DNA of 5,339 bases. Origin: an uncultured Oribacterium sp. (GTDB lineage: Bacteria; Bacillota; Clostridia; Lachnospirales; Lachnospiraceae). The stretch covers positions 1-5,339 of the forward strand of contig CAAGRO010000080.1 in assembly GCA_900772695.1 (NCBI GenBank), written 5' to 3'. The notes beneath the pieces were generated by a model. That model saw nothing but the letters and a program-made list of their open reading frames with translations. It ran no database searches and was not told where the DNA came from. Both the position numbers and the translations under genes were made by a program. Of this stretch, positions 1 to 5,339 are shown one piece after another; the first letter of the stretch is position 1; every line of letters begins with the position of its first letter.

Positions 1-10
1 CTGCTGAGTT

Positions 11-760
11 ATGTCTTCCGAGGAGAACGGCTTCCTGCCGCTTCCGGCACCAGAGTACCGGGCCGACATCATTTACCTTTGCAGCCCGAACAACCCGACC
101 GGCGCCGTCTATGACCGCGAGGGCCTCACGAAGTGGGTGCAGTTCGCGAAGGAGAACAACGCGATCCTCCTCTTCGATGCCGCCTATGAGTGCTTCGTGA
201 CCGGCGACCTGCCGCACAGCATCTACGAGATCCCGGGTGCGCGTGACGTCGCGATCGAGTTCTGCAGCTTCTCGAAGAAGGCCGGCTTCACCGGTACCCG
301 CTGCGGCTACACCATCGTTCCGGACACACTGAAGCGTGACGGCGCGAGCCTGAATCACATGTGGCTTCGCCGCCAGACCACGAAGTTCAACGGCGTGAGC
401 TACATCACCCAGCGCGGTGCGGAGGCCGTCTTCACCGAGGCCGGCGAGCGGGAGATTGAGGAGAACCTGCAGTACTACAGGGACAATGCCTCCATCATCA
501 CCGAAACGATGGATCGTCTCCATATCTACTACACCGGTGGCAAGAATTCACCGTACATCTGGCTCAAGTGTCCGGGTGACATGGACAGCTGGAGCTTCTT
601 CGATAAGCTTCTGAACGAAGCCTACGTGGTCGGCACCCCGGGCGCCGGCTTCGGAAAGAGCGGCGAGAAGTTCTTCCGTCTCACCGCCTTCTCGACTCAC
701 GAGAACACCCGCGAGGCGATGGCCCGCTTCGAGAAGCTCGTCCAGTCGATGAGTTTATAA
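11..760 (+). CDS. dapL: LL-diaminopimelate aminotransferase, C-terminal part (5'-truncated)
   Basis: PLP-dependent fold-type I aminotransferase that converts tetrahydrodipicolinate directly to LL-diaminopimelate with glutamate as amino donor, in the cytoplasm, for lysine and peptidoglycan. The readable 249 residues match the DapL branch: EENGF near the start, IYLCSPNNPTG at residues 21-31, Asp56 and Tyr59 in the cofactor region, SFSK with the presumed Schiff-base Lys89 followed by AGFTGTR (Arg97), GTPGAGFG at 208-215, and Arg223 in FFRLTAF as the likely carboxylate-binding arginine. DapL is normally about 400-410 residues, so roughly 155-160 N-terminal residues are missing. The ATG at 11 is not a real start: it has no ribosome binding site and falls at the internal Tyr-Met of the family. 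An in-frame TGA at 5-7 closes this frame, whereas bases 1-12 read LLSY in another frame, which suggests a two-base loss or sequence error near 12. The identification is firm; intactness is not. Confidence 0.9.
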   Translation: MSSEENGFLPLPAPEYRADIIYLCSPNNPTGAVYDREGLTKWVQFAKENNAILLFDAAYECFVTGDLPHSIYEIPGARDVAIEFCSFSKKAGFTGTRCGYTIVPDTLKRDGASLNHMWLRRQTTKFNGVSYITQRGAEAVFTEAGEREIEENLQYYRDNASIITETMDRLHIYYTGGKNSPYIWLKCPGDMDSWSFFDKLLNEAYVVGTPGAGFGKSGEKFFRLTAFSTHENTREAMARFEKLVQSMSL

Positions 761-767
761 AAATTTA

Positions 768-784
768 ATGGGGTCAGACCCCAT
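768..784. repeat. Perfect 17-base palindrome after dapL (ATGGGGTC core, copy 1)
   Basis: ATGGGGTC (768-775), a single A, then GACCCCAT (777-784): 8-base arms with no mismatch, starting 7 bases after the dapL stop. No T-run follows on the + strand, so it is not a standard intrinsic terminator in that direction; on the - strand it is followed by TTAAATTTTTA. The same ATGGGGTC core recurs at 3049 and 5323, always outside genes. It may be a REP-like element or a transcript 3'-end hairpin. Confidence 0.7.
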
Positions 785-916
785 AAACTTCCGCGGAGCC
801 GAAGCGTAGTGGCTTTTCGGAGACGTTCCGATGGCAGCATCAGCCAGCCCGTTAAGGCAGGCGGCCGATGCATGGCTGTTATAGAAAAAAGTACTGTATT
901 CTGAGGAAAAAGCGAG
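785..916. other. Non-coding spacer between dapL and glnA with potential hairpins
   Basis: No credible gene is seen here on either strand. Short inverted repeats are present: TCGGA/TCCGA (817-821 with 827-831, loop GACGT), GCATC-a-GCC paired with GGC-c-GATGC (837-845 with 863-871, one A/C mismatch), and an alternative CAGCCA/TGGCTG pairing (841-846 with 873-878). An A-rich stretch at 884-890 precedes the promoter. The predicted glnA promoter lies downstream, so any RNA from this region would belong to dapL read-through or an unrecognised transcript. Its function is unknown. Confidence 0.45.
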
Positions 917-946
917 TTTACATATGATCGATTTAAGTAATACAAT
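917..946 (+). promoter_or_regulatory. Predicted sigma-A type promoter for glnA-ANTAR operon
   Basis: TTTACA (917-922) and TACAAT (941-946) each differ by one base from the consensus -35 and -10 boxes and are 18 bases apart, in an AT-rich stretch within a GC-rich window. Transcription would begin near 952-955, giving a leader of about 28 bases before the ATG at 981. This placement makes the upstream in-frame ATG at 924 unlikely to be used. Confidence 0.7.
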
Positions 947-968
947 ATTTAAAACCTATGATGATGTT

Positions 969-974
969 GAGGTG
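969..974 (+). promoter_or_regulatory. Ribosome binding site that fixes the glnA start
   Basis: GAGGTG lies 6 bases before the ATG at 981. The alternative ATG at 924 has only a GAGGA motif 16 bases upstream, too far for normal use, and its first codons would overlap the predicted -10 box. The start at 981 also gives the N-terminus usual for this family, MNSYEDILEFVEEENVKFIR. Confidence 0.75.
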
Positions 975-980
975 AAGGAT

Positions 981-2189
981 ATGAATTCGTATGAAGACAT
1001 CCTCGAGTTTGTGGAAGAGGAGAATGTCAAGTTTATAAGACTCGCTTTTTTCGATGTGTTCGGCGTCCAGAAGAACATCGCGATCATGCCGGATGAGCTG
1101 AAGCGGGCGTTCAGTGAGGGTATCAGCATCGATGCGAGCTCGGTGTGCGGCTTCGGCGCGGATGTCCGTTCCGACATCTTCCTTCGTCCGGATCCGACGA
1201 CCATGTCCATCGTGCCGTGGCGTCCGGTCGATGGCCGTGTGGCGCGGATGTTCTGCGACATCGAGTATCCGGATGGGAAGACCTTCGAGAAGGACAGCCG
1301 CTGGATTCTGAAGCAGGCGGTCGAGAAGGCGGCCGATCGCGGCATCCACGTGAACTTCGGTACCGAGGTCGAGTTCTACATTTTCAAGCTCGACGATGAC
1401 GGTAACCGCACGATGATTCCGCAGGACCAGGCGTCCTACATGGACATCGCGCCGGAGGATCACGGTGAGAACATCCGCCGCGACATCAGCTTCGCCCTCG
1501 TGGACATGGGCATCCGCCCGGAGGCGAGCCACCACGAGATGGGCCCTGGGCAGAACGAGATCGATTTCCGTTATGCGGATCCGCTGACAGCAGCGGACAA
1601 TGCTTCTACCTTTAAGTGGGTGGTGAAGTCCATCGCAACATCGGATGGCGTCTGGGCGGATTTTTCGCCGAAGCCACTCGCTGACAAGCCGGGCAACGGC
1701 ATGCACATCAATATGTCGGTGGAGTCCCGTGACGGACAGGATCACAGCGCTGCCTTCATGGCGGGCATCCTCGAGCATATCCGTGAGATGACGCTGTTCC
1801 TGAATCCGATCCGGGAGAGCTACGAGCGTCTGGGCGATATGAAGGCACCGAAGTTCGTGAGCTGGTCCGAGCAGAACCGTTCACAGCTCATCCGTATCCC
1901 GGCGAGCCGCTCGGATCTCAAGCGTTTCGAGCTCCGTTCACCGGATCCGATGGCGAATCCGTACCTCGCCTTCGCGCTTCTGATTTACGCAGGACTCGAC
2001 GGCATCGAGCGCGGACTCGAGCCGATGGCTCCGCTGGATGTGAACCTCTTTAAGGCGGACGCATCCATCACGGATCAGCTGAAACGCCTGCCGCAGTCAC
2101 TTGACGAGGCCGCCGCCTACGCACAGAGCTCCGAGTTCATCCGGTCGATCATACCGGAGGAGTATTTCGACGCATACACTATTCTTTAG
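981..2189 (+). CDS. glnA: Glutamine synthetase type I, short clostridial form with altered catalytic flap
   Basis: GSI makes glutamine from glutamate, ammonia and ATP as a cytoplasmic dodecamer. The 402-residue product has the N-terminal beta-grasp domain (about 1-100) with DASSV (Asp51, equal to Salmonella Asp50), then the catalytic domain: GTEVE (Glu129, Glu131), HHEMGPGQNE (Glu186, Glu193), GNGMHINMS (His242), NRSQLIRIP (Arg300, Arg305), FELRSPDP (Glu317, Arg319) and NPYLAFA. Two points are odd. It is shorter than the usual 440-470 residues, with the segment after GMHINMS cut down. The flap residue 12 positions before Arg300 is Lys288 (DMKAP) where Salmonella GS has Glu327 (GYEAP). The adenylylation tyrosine of the NLYDLP motif is absent (NLFKAD), so control by GlnE is not expected. 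It shares an operon with the ANTAR regulator 20 bases downstream. Family assignment is secure; full catalytic activity is uncertain because of Lys288. Confidence 0.93.
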   Translation: MNSYEDILEFVEEENVKFIRLAFFDVFGVQKNIAIMPDELKRAFSEGISIDASSVCGFGADVRSDIFLRPDPTTMSIVPWRPVDGRVARMFCDIEYPDGKTFEKDSRWILKQAVEKAADRGIHVNFGTEVEFYIFKLDDDGNRTMIPQDQASYMDIAPEDHGENIRRDISFALVDMGIRPEASHHEMGPGQNEIDFRYADPLTAADNASTFKWVVKSIATSDGVWADFSPKPLADKPGNGMHINMSVESRDGQDHSAAFMAGILEHIREMTLFLNPIRESYERLGDMKAPKFVSWSEQNRSQLIRIPASRSDLKRFELRSPDPMANPYLAFALLIYAGLDGIERGLEPMAPLDVNLFKADASITDQLKRLPQSLDEAAAYAQSSEFIRSIIPEEYFDAYTIL

Positions 2190-2209
2190 TAACACTTAGG
2201 GAGAATCAC

Positions 2210-2812
2210 ATGGAAAGAACGGAGCAAAGGAGCAGCGTACTGATCGCGGCTCAATCTGAGAAGATCGCCGTCCAGATCAAGGGCATACTGCCCGCTGGCT
2301 TCGGTCGCGTGACTTTCCAGCCGTCCATGGCGCGGGTGAAGCAGACGCTCACCGAAGAACGGACGGATCTCCTGATCATCTACACACCGCTGTCGGATGA
2401 TTCCGGCATTCAGTCGATCCTCGACCTGAGTGTCAAATATCCGGCGATGAGCATCCTTCTCATCGTGTCGAAGGAAGCCTATCAACAGGTGCTGTACCGT
2501 GCCGGCGACACCGGCATCACGGTCCTGGCGAGACCGATCAGCACCGGCACCTTCATCTCCGCGATCCAGATGCTCGGCGCGATGAGCCGTAAGGTTCAGC
2601 GCCTGCTCGAGGAGAATGCGAAGCTGCAGCGGAAGCTCGAGGATGAACGTTACGTCAGCCGGGCGAAGGCCCTTCTCATCGAGAAGCAGGGCATGACGGA
2701 GGGCGAGGCACACAAGTACCTCGAGCGCCAGGCCATGAACGGCAGCGTCACCCGCCGCGAGGTCGCCCTGAAGGTCATCCGCGAGAGCGGACGGATAATT
2801 GTTGGTACATGA
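2210..2812 (+). CDS. ANTAR-domain RNA-binding antiterminator with pseudo-receiver domain
   Basis: A 200-residue cytoplasmic regulator of the AmiR/NasR/EutV type. Residues about 8-125 form a degenerate response-regulator receiver: the acidic pair is lost (VLIAAQSE), the position after the beta-3 strand DLLII is Tyr58 rather than Asp, and the usual Lys-Pro is Arg108-Pro109, so phosphorylation is not expected. A short coiled coil follows (about 127-148), then the ANTAR domain (about 139-193) with the AKALLIEKQGMTEGEAHKYLERQAM signature and evenly spaced Ala and hydrophobic residues. ANTAR proteins bind paired RNA hairpins and prevent transcription termination, often of nitrogen genes. The start is supported by AGGGAG at 2198-2203, 6 bases before ATG, and the gene follows glnA by 20 bases. 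Its likely targets are the glutamine synthetase leaders here, especially the terminator-rich leader of the GSIII gene; this is inference from context. Confidence 0.88.
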   Translation: MERTEQRSSVLIAAQSEKIAVQIKGILPAGFGRVTFQPSMARVKQTLTEERTDLLIIYTPLSDDSGIQSILDLSVKYPAMSILLIVSKEAYQQVLYRAGDTGITVLARPISTGTFISAIQMLGAMSRKVQRLLEENAKLQRKLEDERYVSRAKALLIEKQGMTEGEAHKYLERQAMNGSVTRREVALKVIRESGRIIVGT

Positions 2813-2817
2813 GAGGG

Positions 2818-2832
2818 CCGTGCGAAGCACGG
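2818..2832 (+). other. Hairpin with GAA triloop
   Basis: CCGTGC pairs with GCACGG (6 bp, perfect) around a GAA loop, beginning 5 bases after the ANTAR gene stop. No T-run follows. A weaker GGCG/CGCC hairpin with a six-base CATGTA loop follows at 2836-2849. Confidence 0.55.
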
Positions 2833-2868
2833 AGCGGCGCATGTACGCCCCCGGGCGGCGAGACATAG

Positions 2869-2889
2869 CTCCTAAGGTTTCCTTAGGAG
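2869..2889 (+). other. Perfect 9-bp hairpin with TTT loop
   Basis: CTCCTAAGG (2869-2877) pairs with CCTTAGGAG (2881-2889) around TTT. There is no downstream T-run, so it is not a terminator by itself. Confidence 0.6.
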
Positions 2890-2912
2890 GCCTTAGCGGC
2901 GAGCGTATTCAG

Positions 2913-2932
2913 AGCTTTGCTTTAGCAAAGCT
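2913..2932 (+). other. Perfect 8-bp hairpin with TTTA loop
   Basis: AGCTTTGC (2913-2920) pairs with GCAAAGCT (2925-2932) around TTTA. It is followed by GCTTTACCC, not by a clean T-run. Confidence 0.6.
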
Positions 2933-2942
2933 GCTTTACCCG

Positions 2943-2964
2943 TTTTGCCACGAAGTCGGCAAAA
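2943..2964 (+). other. Perfect 7-bp hairpin with eight-base loop
   Basis: TTTTGCC (2943-2949) pairs with GGCAAAA (2958-2964) around ACGAAGTC. The A/T outer half of the stem resembles a bidirectional terminator, but no long T-run follows on either strand. Confidence 0.55.
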
Positions 2965-2970
2965 TCAAGC

Positions 2971-3009
2971 GACAATGCCCACGCCGAAGGCGTATTGCAT
3001 GGCATTGTC
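2971..3009 (+). other. Compound hairpin: 9-bp outer stem with inner GAA-triloop stem
   Basis: GACAATGCC (2971-2979) pairs perfectly with GGCATTGTC (3001-3009). Inside it ACGCC (2981-2985) pairs with GGCGT (2989-2993) around a GAA triloop, with ATTGCAT left as an asymmetric bulge. The nested arrangement suggests a selected RNA structure more than chance. Confidence 0.6.
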
Positions 3010-3039
3010 TCCTTGTAACTTAAATTAAATCTGTAAACG

Positions 3040-3095
3040 AAGAGGACAATGGGGTCCGGGAAGCTTTTTTCCTGTGCCCCATTGTCCTCTTTTTT
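3040..3095 (+). terminator. Strong intrinsic terminator (contains ATGGGGTC core, copy 2)
   Basis: A 15-bp perfect stem (3040-3054 with 3077-3091; AGAGGACAATGGGG against CCCCATTGTCCTCT plus one A-T) is topped by a smaller GGGAA/TTCCT helix (3058-3062 with 3069-3073, one G-T) around a six-base loop, and runs straight into TTTTTT at 3090-3095. It could end the glnA-ANTAR transcript, or act as a conditional terminator in a GSIII transcript that begins further upstream. The A-rich 5' side gives a poorer T-run in reverse, so the main direction is +. Confidence 0.88.
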
Positions 3096-3101
3096 ATACC
3101 T

Positions 3102-3124
3102 ACCGCATTTCCATGTAAATCGGT
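3102..3124 (+). other. Bulged hairpin with six-base loop in GSIII leader
   Basis: ACCG (3102-3105) and ATTT (3107-3110) pair with AAAT (3117-3120) and CGGT (3121-3124), leaving C3106 bulged and a CCATGT hexaloop. ANTAR targets use hexaloops, but their conserved A at position 1 and G at position 4 are absent here, so I do not call it an ANTAR site. Confidence 0.4.
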
Positions 3125-3160
3125 CATGATCGTATCAATCTCCGACAGATGGACATCGAA

Positions 3161-3197
3161 ATGTGGTGGGGATCACAAACCACCATATATCTTTTTT
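3161..3197 (+). terminator. Terminator-like hairpin abutting the GSIII ribosome binding site (candidate attenuator)
   Basis: ATGTGGTGG (3161-3169) pairs with CCACCATAT (3180-3188) with one G-T pair, loop of 10 bases, followed by ATC and six Ts (3192-3197). The AGGAGG of the next gene starts at 3198, with no gap after the T-run. Such placement is typical of transcription attenuators. The first four bases of the stem can instead pair upstream as ACAT/ATGT around CGAA (3153-3164), giving a possible competing antiterminator fold. Confidence 0.6.
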
Positions 3198-3205
3198 AGG
3201 AGGAG
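3198..3205 (+). promoter_or_regulatory. Strong ribosome binding site of the GSIII gene
   Basis: AGGAGGAG ends 6 bases before the ATG at 3212. It lies directly after the T-run of the hairpin at 3161-3197, so folding or termination there would directly limit GSIII synthesis. Confidence 0.85.
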
Positions 3206-3211
3206 AAAATT

Positions 3212-5317
<2,106 letters not shown>

Positions 5318-5322
5318 CCTTC

Positions 5323-5337
5323 ATGGGGTCGGCCCCT
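5323..5337. repeat. ATGGGGTC core, copy 3, after the GSIII gene
   Basis: ATGGGGTC (5323-5330) is followed by GGCCCC, so GGGG and CCCC can pair around TCGG. It lies 5 bases after the GSIII stop, matching the position of the copy behind dapL (7 bases after its stop). The window ends at 5339, so any longer stem or T-run cannot be seen; it may be the start of the GSIII terminator. Confidence 0.55.
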
Positions 5338-5339
5338 TC

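Larger units (their letters stand above)
2813..3211 (+). other. Hairpin-rich non-coding region upstream of the GSIII gene
   Basis: This 399-base stretch carries no credible gene but holds at least seven inverted repeats in order: 2818-2832, 2869-2889, 2913-2932, 2943-2964, 2971-3009, 3040-3091 and 3161-3188, most with perfect arms. The last two are followed by T-runs. An AT-rich segment at 3013-3037 could host a promoter, but I see no convincing -35/-10 pair anywhere in the region. The layout suggests either a long structured leader RNA for the GSIII gene, possibly acted on by the adjacent ANTAR protein, or a cluster of palindromic repeats followed by a terminator and a short leader. Confidence 0.6.

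Noticed and set aside
768..784. Intrinsic terminator for dapL
   Set aside because: The palindrome is perfect but is followed by AAACTTCC, with no T-run, so it fails the standard definition in the + direction.
849..864. CCGTT-AAGGCA-GGCGG hairpin with an A1/G4 hexaloop, as in ANTAR targets
   Set aside because: The stem closes with two G-T pairs, no matching second hexaloop hairpin follows, no terminator lies nearby, and the predicted glnA promoter is downstream, so the glnA transcript would not contain it.
697..945. 82-codon - strand frame across the dapL-glnA spacer
   Set aside because: It spans the end of dapL, the palindrome and the glnA promoter, has no recognisable product, and shows no clear ribosome binding site.
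933..1778. 281-codon - strand frame opposite glnA, and similar long - strand frames opposite GSIII (for example 4577-5197)
   Set aside because: These are antisense shadows produced by the GC-rich third positions of the real genes. Their translations are rich in Val, Leu, Asp, Glu and Arg without domains.
2818..3009. CRISPR array
   Set aside because: The inverted repeats differ in sequence and spacing; there are no direct repeats with regular spacers.
2799..3023. 74-codon + strand frame overlapping the ANTAR gene end
   Set aside because: It has no ribosome binding site of its own, runs through the hairpin cluster, and its basic, low-complexity product resembles no family I know. Its coding content is explained by the palindromes.
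3119..3160. Possible dual-hexaloop ANTAR target in the GSIII leader (loops such as ACAGAT at 3145 and ATCGAA at 3155)
   Set aside because: Both have A at position 1 and G at position 4, but the closing pairs are mismatched (G-G, C-A) and the loops are too close together to have proper stems. A covariance-model search would decide.

Overview
The window reads as part of a Firmicutes chromosome, most likely a fairly GC-rich member of the Clostridia such as a Lachnospiraceae-type gut or rumen anaerobe. This is inferred from gene content: an LL-diaminopimelate aminotransferase, a glutamine synthetase I next to an ANTAR-domain antiterminator, and a long type III glutamine synthetase, together with strong AGGAGG-type ribosome binding sites. 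No rRNA or other taxonomic marker is present, so the assignment is tentative. All four protein genes lie on the + strand.

Layout. Bases 1-760 hold the C-terminal ~60% of dapL (lysine and peptidoglycan precursor synthesis), cut by the window edge, with an apparent frame break in the first 12 bases. Bases 761-916 are non-coding and open with a perfect 17-base palindrome. A good promoter at 917-946 drives a glutamine synthetase I gene (981-2189) followed after 20 bases by an ANTAR-domain regulator (2210-2812). A 399-base non-coding stretch (2813-3211) then holds a run of perfect hairpins, a very strong intrinsic terminator (3040-3095) and a second terminator-like hairpin pressed against the next ribosome binding site (3161-3197). 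Bases 3212-5317 encode a complete type III glutamine synthetase. The window ends in a second copy of the ATGGGGTC palindrome core.

How it may work together. The last three genes form a nitrogen-assimilation module: two unrelated-in-size glutamine synthetases with an RNA-binding antiterminator between them. The regulator has a degenerate receiver without the phosphorylatable aspartate, so its signal probably does not come from a histidine kinase. The GSI protein carries lysine where the catalytic flap glutamate (Salmonella Glu327) is expected, while the type III enzyme keeps the corresponding NEAPP glutamate. A reasonable but untested model is that the small GSI-like protein acts as a nitrogen sensor or partner for the ANTAR protein, which in turn controls read-through of terminators in the leader of the catalytic GSIII gene. 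I could not fit a canonical dual-hexaloop ANTAR target in that leader, so the RNA side of the model is open.
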